DNA of 34,999 nt from Pseudomonadota bacterium. Its GTDB lineage: Bacteria > Pseudomonadota > Gammaproteobacteria > Steroidobacterales > Steroidobacteraceae. Positions 23,367 through 31,810 of this stretch are shown here, one piece after another. Every line of letters begins with the position of its first letter. The stretch's first letter is position 1. The stretch covers positions 1 to 34,999 of the forward strand of contig JAKCDC010000027.1 in the NCBI GenBank assembly GCA_021838635.1. Direction: 5' to 3'. The translations under genes were made by a program, and so were the position numbers. Under the pieces are notes generated by a model. That model was not told the DNA's origin. It saw only the letters and a list, made by a program, of their open reading frames with translations, and did no database searches.

Positions 23367-25418
23367 ATGGGGATGGCATCTTTCCACCAGGGCGCATCGG
23401 TCGAGCTCCTCGGTAAGCGGTACGTCCTTCTTCGGAAGGTCGATGAGAAGCTCTGGCAGCTTGAGGAGGATCGCACGGGCCGGATCAGCGAGTACACCGC
23501 CTCGCAGCTGCACCAGCTGTACGTCGAGGCGAAATTACGGTTCGAGGTGGGCCGTCCACCGCGCGCAGATGCGAAGCCCGGGACTGGGTCCCGTCCGGTC
23601 GATCTCGATCCGCGGCACTGGGGCATGGCCAAGATGCGCCGTGCATACGTGATGGCTATTCTCGAGGGTCCTAATACCGAGGACTTCATCGCCCCCCGTG
23701 TGTCCGCTCTCTGGGAAAAACTGAAGGCGCCAGAGCGTGCACCCAACTGGACGACGGTATACCGATGGAAGCGCGCCTACCTCGCCGCGGCGAAGGATGC
23801 GAGCGCCCTTGCGCTCGAGCTCAATAAATCCGGCAACAAGAACAAGCGCTATCCCCAGGAAGTGACGGCCATCGTCGACTCGGCCATCGAGGCCAAGTAC
23901 CTCACGCGCGAGCGCAAGACCATTCAGGACACCCTGGACCATGCCCTCGCACTCGTGCAGCGGGAAAACGAGATTTTGCCTGAGCCTCTTCATCTGCCGA
24001 TGCCGACGCGGCGTCTGGTCAAACGGATGATCGATGAGATCCCTGCCTACGATCGCCATGTCGCCCGGTACGGCTCCACGGCGGCCAGGCAGCGCTTCCG
24101 ATCCGTGCAGGGGCATCGGACGACCGAGGGCCCGCTGGAGCGGGCTGAGATCGACCACACTCCGATGGACCTGATGGTGATCGACGACAATGCCTGCGTC
24201 CCGCTCGGCCGTCCTTACCTGACGTGCTGCATCGACGATTACAGCCGGTGCATCCTGGGGATTTACCTGGGCTTTGAGCCGCCGAGCCACCTCACGGTTG
24301 CGCACTGTCTCAAGGACGCCTTCTTGCCAAAGGTCGGGCTCAAAGAGAAATACCCCACGATCAAAAACGACTGGGACGCGCACGGGATCATGCGCGAGCT
24401 GGTCGTGGACAACGGCTCGGAATTCCACAGTGCAAGTCTCGAGAACGCCTGCTACACGCTTGGCATCGAGATGCACTACGCGCCCCGCAAGGTGGCGTGG
24501 TTCAAGGGCAAGATCGAGAGGTTTTTCGGAACCTTGAACGACGGAACGGCACACGGCAATCCTGGCACGACCTTCCGCAATATCTTTGAAAAGGACGACT
24601 ACGATCCCTCGAAGCATGCCGTGATCCGCCTCAGCCGACTTCAGGAGATCATCCGACTGTGGATCGTCGATTATTACCATCAGAAACCGCACCGAACGAT
24701 CCACGTACCGCCGGCCGTGAAGTGGGATACCTCGATCTGCCCGGAAGACATCCAGGTGCCGGACGACCCCGTGAGACTCGATGCCATCCTCGGGAAGAGC
24801 GACGAGAGACGACTCACTCACAAGGGGATCGAGTACGACGGCCTGTTCTACAACTCTCCTGAACTCGCCGCACTGCGCATGAGTCTCGGCGCGAACCTCG
24901 ATGTCGATATTCGAGTCGACGACTCTGATCTCGGGCACATCGTCGTCCTCTCCGAGGACAAGACGCGCCTGTTCAAAGCCAAGGCCCTGAGCTTCGAGTA
25001 TGCCAACGGTCTTAATCGATGGACGCACCGGGTGTGCAAGAACTTCGCCGCCCGTGAATGGCGCAAGGAAGGTCCAGCATCATGGCTTGAGGCGAAGTTG
25101 CGAATCTCGGAGATCATCGACAAAGAGTTCATGCACAAGCGGATGAAGACGAGAAAGCGCATTGCCCGGTTCCGGGGCGACGCCTCGACGGCCGATACGC
25201 CGGCGCGGGAACACCCGCGGGCGTCCGAGTCCGCCGCAGCGCAGCCCCCGGCGCCCGCCGTGGCTCTCCTCGAAAATGTGTCCAAAGCCGTTCCTACCCC
25301 GCCGCCGGTGCCCGAAGCAGTTCCAAAGGCTGCCGCAGTCGACGTGGCCAACGTGCCGCGCAAGAAATTCACACCCCAATACCGCGAGCGTTCGACCTTG
25401 AACGGTGCGCGCAACTGA
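23367..25418 (+). CDS. tnsB: TnsB-like DDE transposase
   Basis: This 683-residue protein belongs to the Mu/TnsB/TniA class. It has an N-terminal DNA-binding region with a tryptophan-rich helix segment (LWEKLKAPERAPNWTTVYRW). The integrase core has catalytic Asp263 (EIDHTPMDL), Asp348 (VVDNGSEF) and Glu384 (GKIERFF). A Mu-transposase-type beta-barrel follows (about 470-570), then a Pro/Ala-rich tail ending in basic residues, probably the TnsC contact. It binds the ends and joins the 3' strands. GGAGGG lies 8-10 bp before ATG. Confidence 0.95.
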   Translation: MGMASFHQGASVELLGKRYVLLRKVDEKLWQLEEDRTGRISEYTASQLHQLYVEAKLRFEVGRPPRADAKPGTGSRPVDLDPRHWGMAKMRRAYVMAILEGPNTEDFIAPRVSALWEKLKAPERAPNWTTVYRWKRAYLAAAKDASALALELNKSGNKNKRYPQEVTAIVDSAIEAKYLTRERKTIQDTLDHALALVQRENEILPEPLHLPMPTRRLVKRMIDEIPAYDRHVARYGSTAARQRFRSVQGHRTTEGPLERAEIDHTPMDLMVIDDNACVPLGRPYLTCCIDDYSRCILGIYLGFEPPSHLTVAHCLKDAFLPKVGLKEKYPTIKNDWDAHGIMRELVVDNGSEFHSASLENACYTLGIEMHYAPRKVAWFKGKIERFFGTLNDGTAHGNPGTTFRNIFEKDDYDPSKHAVIRLSRLQEIIRLWIVDYYHQKPHRTIHVPPAVKWDTSICPEDIQVPDDPVRLDAILGKSDERRLTHKGIEYDGLFYNSPELAALRMSLGANLDVDIRVDDSDLGHIVVLSEDKTRLFKAKALSFEYANGLNRWTHRVCKNFAAREWRKEGPASWLEAKLRISEIIDKEFMHKRMKTRKRIARFRGDASTADTPAREHPRASESAAAQPPAPAVALLENVSKAVPTPPPVPEAVPKAAAVDVANVPRKKFTPQYRERSTLNGARN

Positions 25419-25438
25419 CATTCAGAGGATTTCCCGAA

Positions 25439-26446
25439 ATGGAGAGTATTCGCAATATCGTCGAGTCGACCTTAGTGCCGCACACGGCCTTTGAGAACGG
25501 ATTGAAGCGGCTCGAGCAGTGCTTCAGTCACGCGGAGTGCGCCCAGGAACCGATCTGTATCGCGGTCATTGGCGAATCGCGGACCGGTAAGAGTCGGGTG
25601 ATCGAGGAGTGCGCGGAAAGCCATCCGACGGTGCGCGGATCCGAGGGACTCACCATCCCAATTCTGCGAGTCAAGACACCATCCACGCCGACCATCAAGG
25701 GGCTGGCGGAGGCGATGCTCGATGCCATGCAAGATCCTCGCGCGGCCACCGGAACGGAGTTCCAGAAGACCAAGCGACTGAAGAAGCTCATGGCCGAGGC
25801 GGGCACCCGGATGCTGATGATCGATGAGTTCCAGCACTTCTACGACCGGATGTCGAACAAGATCATGCACCGCGTCGCCGATTGGCTGAAGATCATGGTC
25901 GATGAGACCAAAGTCGCGCTGGTCGTCGCCGGGCTCCCGTCCTGCCGGGCGGTGCTGCACCAGAACGAACAGCTTGCGGGCCGCTTCTTTGCGCCGATCG
26001 TGATGCCGCGCTTTGACTGGGCCCGGCGAGAGCAGCGGGAAGAATTCACCGCGATCCTCGAGGCATTCCACGAGTCTCTGCGGCGGCACTTCCAGCTACC
26101 CGCTCTTGACTCGGATGAGATGGCTTTCCGGTGTTATTGCGCCACAGGGGGCCTGATCGGATACCTAACGAAGTTCCTAAGACAGGCGGTATGGAATGCC
26201 ATGGATGCAGGTACTGACCAAATCACGTTCGAGGACCTGCGACGTGCTCACGAAGAGGCCGTGTTGATAGAGGACGGTTCAGGGTCGGTTCCGAGTCCCT
26301 TCGCCAGGGATTTTCCGCTGGAGTCGACCGAGCGCCTTTTGGAATCGATCCGTACGATTGGTACGCGCCCGGAACTGCCACCGGAGCGGACAACGCGTCG
26401 TCGCCTCGGCCGGCGCAGCGTGCTTGAGACCCTGTCGGCGTCCTAA
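25439..26446 (+). CDS. tnsC: TnsC/TniB-like AAA+ ATPase
   Basis: This 335-residue AAA+ protein has Walker A GESRTGKS (45-52) and Walker B MLMIDEFQH (125-133). An Arg-finger region follows (LAGRFFAPIVMPRFDW). It couples target selection by TniQ/TnsD to TnsB by forming filaments on DNA. Its length resembles TniB and CAST TnsC, not the 555-residue Tn7 TnsC. An AGAGGA ribosome site precedes the ATG. It is followed at 3 bp by tniQ. Confidence 0.93.
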   Translation: MESIRNIVESTLVPHTAFENGLKRLEQCFSHAECAQEPICIAVIGESRTGKSRVIEECAESHPTVRGSEGLTIPILRVKTPSTPTIKGLAEAMLDAMQDPRAATGTEFQKTKRLKKLMAEAGTRMLMIDEFQHFYDRMSNKIMHRVADWLKIMVDETKVALVVAGLPSCRAVLHQNEQLAGRFFAPIVMPRFDWARREQREEFTAILEAFHESLRRHFQLPALDSDEMAFRCYCATGGLIGYLTKFLRQAVWNAMDAGTDQITFEDLRRAHEEAVLIEDGSGSVPSPFARDFPLESTERLLESIRTIGTRPELPPERTTRRRLGRRSVLETLSAS

Positions 26447-26449
26447 GCC

Positions 26450-28792
26450 ATGCTGGTGCGTACACCCCATCCCGAGGCCACCGAGAGCGCCTTCGGCTAC
26501 GTCCTGCGTCTTGCCGAGGCAAACGGTTATCCGAGCCCCCGGACCGTGCTCGATTACGCGGGATTCGCCAGACAGGGAACCCCGATCAGTACTTTGCCGT
26601 TGACGAAGCTCGCGTCCGTGACGGGATTACCGGAACCGGAACTTGAGACGATCGCCTACGTGGCGCGGGGCGGCGACGGCAGGACTCGGTTCAAGATCCT
26701 GGGCCATGATCTGGGTCAGCACCACTCAGGCCTACCCTTGAGTCTGCGCGACCCGGTGATCTGCCCGGCATGTGTGGCGGAGCAGGGATACATTGATGCG
26801 TTCTGGGACCTCGAACAGGCCGTCGCCTGTCCGATTCACGGCTGCAAGGCTTTGTCCCGCTGCCCAGTATGCAGCGAGCCCCTCTCATGGTTCCGCCCGG
26901 GACTTCTCACCTGCGGCTGCGAGGCGGATCTGTCGGCGGCGCATGCCGAAGCAGCTTCCTCCGAAGTGCTGGCGCTGATGGCGGTCGTGCGCGCCAAGCT
27001 CCATCGAGAGCCGCTGCGCGATCTCCCGAATGACACGGGTCTACCGCACGTAGAGTTGGACTCAATCTCGCTGCGCTCGATGCTCGGGATCCTGAGCACG
27101 CTTGCCCGCTTCAGTTTGGAGAGCAAGGGTCAATCCAAAGAAGTTGGCCGATACTCCGCTATGCGCGAAGCGGCCGAGTGCCTGGCTCGCTTCCCCAAAG
27201 GATTTCACCAGATGCTCGAACACCTGGGACTACGATACCGGGGGGCAACTTCCGGCGCAGTGGGTCTCCGGAAACAATTCGAGCCCTTCTACGCCCCCAT
27301 GTTCAAGCAAAGCGCGTTCCGCAAAGACGCCGCGTTTCTGCGCAATGCGTTCGTGGTCTTCGGCCAGGCGGAGTGGGGGCAGGCTGCCGTGGACCCGAAA
27401 TTGCTGAAGGGAATGCGGGGCAATGCCCAATCCACCGGGTTCTTGACGCTGAACCAGTTGGCCCGAGAAAAGGGTATCCGGCCCATCACGCTGAAACGGT
27501 GGGCGGAGCGTGGCCTGATCACGATTCACTCGATCAAGAGCGCCAACCACGTCCGGCACATTGTTAACGAAGACACTCTTGATTTTGGCAAGCAGGCCCC
27601 GGGTAGGACCATGCACGAACGCAAGGCGGCGGCATTCATCGGGCTTCCGGTGTCCGTGCTGCACGGGTTGCGCGAAAGCGGTCACTACGCCGTGGCGCAT
27701 ATGCCGAAACACAAACACGGCTATCACGAGGCGGATCTCGCGGCGTTCCGTGAGAAACTCCTTGAACGTGCATGCGGGACGAAGAGCGATGGTGCGGCTG
27801 GGGATGCCGTATCCCTCGGGCATGTGATGCGGGAGATGAATTTCCTGCAGCGCGACGGAAAGGCATCTTTTCTCGCGGCCTTCCTGGAAGGCACGATCGA
27901 TGCGATCGGCATGAAGGGTCGGGATATCGCCGCGATTCAGTTCCGCCAGGCGGACGTGACCGCATTCATCAGCAGGAGCCGCCTCAAACCATCGAACGAT
28001 GCATTGACACAAAGAGATGCCTCCTCGTACTTGTCGTGCGATTCCGCGGTCATCCTCGAGCTAATCAGACGAGGATTTCTAAGTGCCGTCCGCGTGGCCG
28101 GGCATGTCCGGGTCGAACGAAATTCCCTCGATACTTTCGCCGGGAAATATCGGTCACTCCTGGCGGTCGCCAACAGGGCAGAGACGTCCGTCGGTCGACT
28201 GACGCGGCTTTGCAGGGATGGCGGAATCGCGGTTCTCAGCATTGCCCGCAAGAATGGGAAAGAGGTGCCATTCATCTCCCGCACCGAAGAGCCGAAGCTT
28301 CTCGAGCATGTCGGGACTCATCCGACTGGCAAGATGCAGCAGGAGTTGAGGGCCCGGGAGAACCCAGGGGTCGTGCAAAAGTTGCGCGCATATTTGCAGA
28401 ATCTCAAGTGCAGCGGAACGGAATTGCCCCGACGAGCGGGGCGGCCGCAGCTCGCTGCAATCGCCATGGCATGCGGTTTCGATCGAGGTGTCCTGTACAA
28501 GAATAAGGAGGCGGTGGCGCTGCTGGCGCGATGGAATGAAGTCGAGCAGCGGCAGCACAGCCACCCGGTGAAGGCGGGTATCATGGACCTACGGAGCTAC
28601 ATCGAAGAACTGGAGACGAGCGGAACGCTACCCAGGCTGCGGGGCGGACGGATAAATCGCTGCCAGCTTGTGAGGCAGTGCGGCGTTCATCGGAACGCTA
28701 TCTACAATGATAAGGCCATCGTTGAATTGTTGGCGCGACTCGATGAAACGTATCTCGCGCCGCTCCCCATAAATTCCGATCGGACCGAGTAG
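26450..28792 (+). CDS. tniQ: large TniQ/TnsD-type target selector
   Basis: This 780-residue protein begins with a TniQ domain (residues 1-160), with TPHPEATESAFGYVLRL and a zinc set CPAC (105-108), CPIH (127-130), CPVC (138-141) and CGC (155-157). The long remainder has several helix-turn-helix-like segments, such as LTLNQLAREKGIRPITLKRW (about 340-360) and LTQRDASSYLSCDSAVI (about 520-540). It ends with two tandem repeats (about 636-704 and 705-768) sharing L-R-x-Y, SGT-x-LPR, GR, CG-x-x-R, Y-x-x-K and LLAR. I infer sequence-specific recognition of an attachment site, as by TnsD. The target is not known. Confidence 0.88.
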   Translation: MLVRTPHPEATESAFGYVLRLAEANGYPSPRTVLDYAGFARQGTPISTLPLTKLASVTGLPEPELETIAYVARGGDGRTRFKILGHDLGQHHSGLPLSLRDPVICPACVAEQGYIDAFWDLEQAVACPIHGCKALSRCPVCSEPLSWFRPGLLTCGCEADLSAAHAEAASSEVLALMAVVRAKLHREPLRDLPNDTGLPHVELDSISLRSMLGILSTLARFSLESKGQSKEVGRYSAMREAAECLARFPKGFHQMLEHLGLRYRGATSGAVGLRKQFEPFYAPMFKQSAFRKDAAFLRNAFVVFGQAEWGQAAVDPKLLKGMRGNAQSTGFLTLNQLAREKGIRPITLKRWAERGLITIHSIKSANHVRHIVNEDTLDFGKQAPGRTMHERKAAAFIGLPVSVLHGLRESGHYAVAHMPKHKHGYHEADLAAFREKLLERACGTKSDGAAGDAVSLGHVMREMNFLQRDGKASFLAAFLEGTIDAIGMKGRDIAAIQFRQADVTAFISRSRLKPSNDALTQRDASSYLSCDSAVILELIRRGFLSAVRVAGHVRVERNSLDTFAGKYRSLLAVANRAETSVGRLTRLCRDGGIAVLSIARKNGKEVPFISRTEEPKLLEHVGTHPTGKMQQELRARENPGVVQKLRAYLQNLKCSGTELPRRAGRPQLAAIAMACGFDRGVLYKNKEAVALLARWNEVEQRQHSHPVKAGIMDLRSYIEELETSGTLPRLRGGRINRCQLVRQCGVHRNAIYNDKAIVELLARLDETYLAPLPINSDRTE

Positions 28793-28856
28793 GCACTGGA
28801 AATCAAGGGGGGGCTGCTGTCGTGCACTCGGGCGCGGCATTTCCGCTCCCAAAGCC

Positions 28857-30254
28857 TCACTCCCATAGTGACCGATTCACCGCGCTGAGGACCGGATCTG
28901 CGCAAAATAGGCAGCCGGGCTGTCGCGGGCGCAATATTCGGCGTCGCGCAAGGGGCGGATGCCACGGGCTGATTCGCCAGTAATTGTCATCGTGGCTACT
29001 CGCTCCAGTGCTCAGGCGCCGGACCAGCTCTAGCGCGAGCATTGTGCCCGCGAGCACTGAAACAAAGGCAAACGGAGCGAGGACTCGTTTCCCTTCGAGT
29101 GTCGTGAGCTTACCTTCGGCGCACAGGTTCTTGAATAGAGTGTCGTACGCAATCCCGACGAGGTCACGTTGGGCAAACTTGGGGTAGCGCCCTGCGATCG
29201 TCGCGGCGGCTGCGGGAGAGACTCGCTCGCTTCGAACATCCTCCAGAGTCACCCCAAGGTGGTCAGCGATGTGCTGCTCCCGCGTACTCTCCTCGGCGTC
29301 GGGCTCGTAGATGCAGCTCATACAGGCATTCTGCGTGGGCTGGACGTGATAGTGGAGAACGACCTCGCGGATATCGGTGGTCGAGGCATCGAACACTTCG
29401 CGTGGAAATTCATTCTGGATGGCCCGTCGAGCACGGCGGCTGTCGACCGCTACGATGAGACGGCGTAACCAGGGTCCACCCTCGGACCTCTCGGGGAGCC
29501 CCTGGAGCCTGCTCGTTCGCGGCTCGAGCTTCAGGTGCGGGAAATGTGGCTGTGCGCGGGCGACGAGACGATCTGCCTTCGGGAGAGTGATGTCGGTTCT
29601 ATCGAACCACATCTGTCGATTAAGGTTCCCGGAGGACACCGCGTCATCGTCGACCACGTCCAGCTGCCCGCGAAGTTGCAGGTACCGTGCCGCCCATAAG
29701 AACCCGTTACCGATCGCCCCAGCACCCGCCAAGTACGCGTGCCCAATGTCGATCGGTTTCTCAAGGTCCGCCAGGTCTACGCCAAGTTGGCGAAATTCGA
29801 CGCTCAACGGGTCGGGAATCGAAAAGGGTAGGGAGCCACCGAGAGCGTGATATAGCGCCACACCAGAGGCATAGCACGCGGCAAGAAGCTGGAAGAGGGC
29901 AGGTAGCCGTGCGCTCGTTTGCGTGGCGCGACGTCCGCGCGAAATCGAGAACCGGTCAGCCTCGATCGTGAGATACACCGGTACGGCACTGGTCCTCGGC
30001 GCAGCGCACCCGATAATGAGCTCCGCGGCAATGGCGCCATCCGCGACTTCAGACGAGATGTCTTGGACCGTACGGCTTAGAAGGGAAATCACCTCGTCGG
30101 CCACGGAACAAGCGACCGCATCGCTCGGATCTGCCGTGACGGCGATACGCAGGTCAAGCGCGTGCGCGGCCTCATCGAAGCTGATGCCGAGAGCGGAGGC
30201 GAGGGCCGCGGCGTTTTCGCGACGCGCCTCGGTCGTCAGAGGATCTCGAGACAT
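28857..30254 (-). CDS. bilD: Bil-type E1 (ThiF-fold) activating enzyme
   Basis: This 465-residue E1-like enzyme would adenylate the C-terminus of the Ubl and pass it to the E2. The N-terminal domain (1-165) precedes a ThiF-type Rossmann core with GAGAIGNG (177-184), an Asp cluster (202-204), NLNRQ (210-214), Lys226 and Asp271. A zinc site is formed by CMSC (311-314) and CLFC (448-451). Cys378 in NLCAEG is a candidate catalytic thiol. The ATG at 30254 overlaps the JAB gene by 19 bp; a longer start at 30290 is possible. It is the last gene of a four-gene operon in the published Bil order (Ubl, E2, JAB, E1). It converges with tniQ 64 bp away. Confidence 0.9.
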   Translation of the reverse strand: MSRDPLTTEARRENAAALASALGISFDEAAHALDLRIAVTADPSDAVACSVADEVISLLSRTVQDISSEVADGAIAAELIIGCAAPRTSAVPVYLTIEADRFSISRGRRATQTSARLPALFQLLAACYASGVALYHALGGSLPFSIPDPLSVEFRQLGVDLADLEKPIDIGHAYLAGAGAIGNGFLWAARYLQLRGQLDVVDDDAVSSGNLNRQMWFDRTDITLPKADRLVARAQPHFPHLKLEPRTSRLQGLPERSEGGPWLRRLIVAVDSRRARRAIQNEFPREVFDASTTDIREVVLHYHVQPTQNACMSCIYEPDAEESTREQHIADHLGVTLEDVRSERVSPAAAATIAGRYPKFAQRDLVGIAYDTLFKNLCAEGKLTTLEGKRVLAPFAFVSVLAGTMLALELVRRLSTGASSHDDNYWRISPWHPPLARRRILRPRQPGCLFCADPVLSAVNRSLWE

Positions 30255-30700
30255 TCCCGTTGCACCTGACAGAAGGGCACTTCGACCCACGTCGCCGCTG
30301 ATGAGAATCGGTAAACCTTGGCATCCTGCATAAAGCTCGACGGCGTGGTGTGGGCAGCAAAGTAGGGCAGGACGAGCGAGAGGGCACCCTCATGCCGGAT
30401 GATGGCCCAGCGATCATCCGCCCTCGAATGGAATGCCTCTGCCGGATGAGAATGAACCTGCGCGGCGACCATGAGCCGTCGCTGGCGCAGCTCCCCGTGC
30501 AGCGCTTGCATGCCTGCGCGGGGAATCTCGAACATGTCCTCGGCGGTCGACTGAATGGGTCGATAGCAGACCTCGATTTGGATATTCGTGGCGGCGCGCT
30601 TGCCGAGCCACAGCACGACGCATTCGCGGCGGCTTCGGCCCGCTTCGCGAAGATGGGAGAGCGTGAGATCGATACACCGCGACGGGCATTGCACCAGCAT
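30236..30700 (-). CDS. bilC: Bil-type JAB/MPN isopeptidase
   Basis: This 154-residue JAB/MPN metallopeptidase would process the Ubl or remove it from targets. Zinc and catalytic residues are visible: Glu26 (RRECVVLWLG) and the JAMM motif His83-x-His85, Ser92 and Asp95 (VHSHPAEAFHSRADD). The gap between the second His and Ser is six residues, one shorter than in classic JAMM proteins. The ATG at 30700 directly follows the TGA of the E2 gene, with AAGGA just before it. The Ubl already ends in free glycines, so de-conjugation may be its main role (inference). Confidence 0.9.
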   Translation of the reverse strand: MLVQCPSRCIDLTLSHLREAGRSRRECVVLWLGKRAATNIQIEVCYRPIQSTAEDMFEIPRAGMQALHGELRQRRLMVAAQVHSHPAEAFHSRADDRWAIIRHEGALSLVLPYFAAHTTPSSFMQDAKVYRFSSAATWVEVPFCQVQRECLEIL

Positions 30701-31138
30701 TCAGTCCTTCCCCTTCTCCCACGCATGCCAAATTTGCGTGAGAATCCCACCGAGCGAATAGCTGGAGCTGCTTTTGATGTTCTCCCAGAGATCCGTCACG
30801 TGACTGGGATGAGTGTGGTATTCCCGCGTGCCGCGCATGCAGACAAAGAACTCGTTCGTCGCCGGATGCCGTTGCGGATGGAATACGTTGCTCGTATTCG
30901 TCAGCGGGGCGGTGAGCAGCGATCCATCCGCTGCGTGCAGCGTGACCGAGGGCGGCAGGTCGCTCCAATCGTCACACCGGAATCTCACCCGCAGTGTCGT
31001 ACGGCGCTCAGCGGTGAATGAGCAGTCGATGAGCGGGTAGGTGAGCGAATGCAGCACCCATTGCCGGCGCCGAGCCAGCTCGGACGACAACGTGGCCACG
31101 TCTCGTTCGAAGAGCGCTCTGGAGGCCGCAAGATGCAC
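30701..31138 (-). CDS. bilB: Bil-type E2-like conjugating enzyme
   Basis: This 145-residue UBC-fold protein would carry the Ubl on Cys100 in FFVCMRGTREYHTHPSH, with conserved His108, His110 and His113 after it. The flanking NVFHPQRHPATNEF and the C-terminal GGILTQIWHAW are characteristic of the bacterial E2 group associated with E1 and JAB proteins. The start is GTG at 31138, immediately after the Ubl stop TAA, so translation is coupled. The ribosome site is GAAGGGGGC upstream. The family call rests on motifs and operon context; structural proof is not available here. Confidence 0.82.
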   Translation of the reverse strand: MHLAASRALFERDVATLSSELARRRQWVLHSLTYPLIDCSFTAERRTTLRVRFRCDDWSDLPPSVTLHAADGSLLTAPLTNTSNVFHPQRHPATNEFFVCMRGTREYHTHPSHVTDLWENIKSSSSYSLGGILTQIWHAWEKGKD

Positions 31139-31456
31139 TTACCCGCCGCCCCCTTCGCTCGGGCCCCAGTCGATCTCGACGTTTCCGGTAAGGCCATTAT
31201 CTCGATAGCTCCGGGTCACATCGATCTGGCGCTTGCCGGTGGGGGAGGTCACCGTGGCAACCCATCCCGTGGTGTCCTTGATTGTCAGCTTCCGCTTGGC
31301 CTCAGCGAGCTCCACCTCCACCTTCTGTTCGGTCGGCACCCGATTGAAGCCCTCCGCCGGGAAAAAGCCCGCCGTGGTCGAAATGGAGACTTCGACGAAG
31401 TGTTCGTGCTCGTGGTGTTCAGGGCTCGAGCCAGCCCCTGTGTGTTCCGAACTCAT
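31139..31456 (-). CDS. bilA: Bil-type ubiquitin-like modifier
   Basis: This 105-residue small protein ends in EIDWGPSEGGGG, four glycines directly before the TAA, as required for activation by an E1. The N-terminus is His/Glu-rich and flexible (residues 4-19). A beta-rich body follows, with VEVSISTTAGFFPAEGF and VEVELAEAKRKLTIKDTTGW (about 21-95). Published BilA proteins are often two-domain, ISG15-like; this one is a single short domain. GGAAGGAG lies 7 bp before the ATG. It is the first gene of the four-gene operon, with a promoter overlapping the inverted repeat 31512-31540. Sequence alone gives weak fold evidence; context is the main support. Confidence 0.78.
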   Translation of the reverse strand: MSSEHTGAGSSPEHHEHEHFVEVSISTTAGFFPAEGFNRVPTEQKVEVELAEAKRKLTIKDTTGWVATVTSPTGKRQIDVTRSYRDNGLTGNVEIDWGPSEGGGG

Positions 31457-31494
31457 CTGCCTGCTCCTTCCGGACTAGCCGGTAGCGTGCACAT

Positions 31495-31522
31495 AGTTTA
31501 AGGCCATTTTCTACATTGTCAA
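31495..31522 (-). promoter_or_regulatory. predicted promoter of the ubiquitin-like operon
   Basis: TTGACA (31522-31517), a 16-base spacer and TAAACT (31500-31495) form a good sigma70 promoter 39 bp upstream of the Ubl ATG. Its -35 box overlaps the inverted repeat at 31512-31540, so binding there should repress this operon. Confidence 0.55.
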
Positions 31523-31540
31523 TGGCTGTTATACAATGTA
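31512..31540. promoter_or_regulatory. operator: long inverted repeat between the divergent operons
   Basis: TACATTGT-N13-ACAATGTA has perfect 8-bp arms. It covers the -35 box of the ubiquitin-like operon and lies just upstream of the promoter of the divergent RHH operon. The RHH or XRE protein encoded next door is the likely ligand. Confidence 0.6.
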
Positions 31541-31547
31541 CTTTTAG

Positions 31548-31575
31548 TTGTCTTTACGGCCGGAATCGCTATAAT
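31548..31575 (+). promoter_or_regulatory. predicted promoter of the RHH-GNAT-XRE-ImmA operon
   Basis: TTGTCT (31548-31553), a 16-base spacer and TATAAT (31570-31575) lie 25 bp upstream of the RHH ATG. A near-perfect ribosome site (GGAGGTGAT, 31590-31598) follows. Confidence 0.55.
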
Positions 31576-31600
31576 CACTGTTCGCAGGCGGAGGTGATCT

Positions 31601-31810
31601 ATGGATCGACGGCAAATGACCCTGATGCTGAGCGACAAGGAAATGACCTTGCTCGATCAGCTGGCAGAGCGTCGCGGGATGTCCAAGACCGCCCTGGTCC
31701 GCCAGGCGCTGCGGTTGTACCAGTCGGTGACCGAGCGGATCGAGAGCGGTGAGAAGGTCTTCGTGGAGCGCCCGTCCACGAAGGAGAAGACCGAGTTGAT
31801 GGTGCTATGA
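31601..31810 (+). CDS. ribbon-helix-helix DNA-binding protein
   Basis: This 69-residue RHH/CopG-type protein has the strand MTLMLSDKEMTLLDQLAERR, then MSKTALVRQALRLYQSV, the G-x-S-x-T-x-x-R-x-A pattern of RHH dimers. A short tail (FVERPSTKEKTELMVL) would be free to bind a partner. Its stop overlaps the ATG of the GNAT gene (ATGA). RHH plus GNAT recalls TacA/TacT toxin-antitoxin pairs, but this GNAT is not an obvious TacT. It probably binds the intergenic inverted repeat. Confidence 0.8.
   Translation: MDRRQMTLMLSDKEMTLLDQLAERRGMSKTALVRQALRLYQSVTERIESGEKVFVERPSTKEKTELMVL

Noticed and set aside
23535-25028. 497-codon ORF antisense to tnsB
   Set aside because: Shadow of the tnsB frame; no ribosome site, no family motif, and the opposite strand encodes a full DDE transposase.
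28857-31456. Type II CBASS (Cap2/Cap3) interpretation of the E1/E2/JAB genes
   Set aside because: No cyclic-nucleotide synthase (CD-NTase) or effector gene is present, E1 and E2 are separate genes, and a Gly-ended modifier gene leads the operon; Bil-type fits better.
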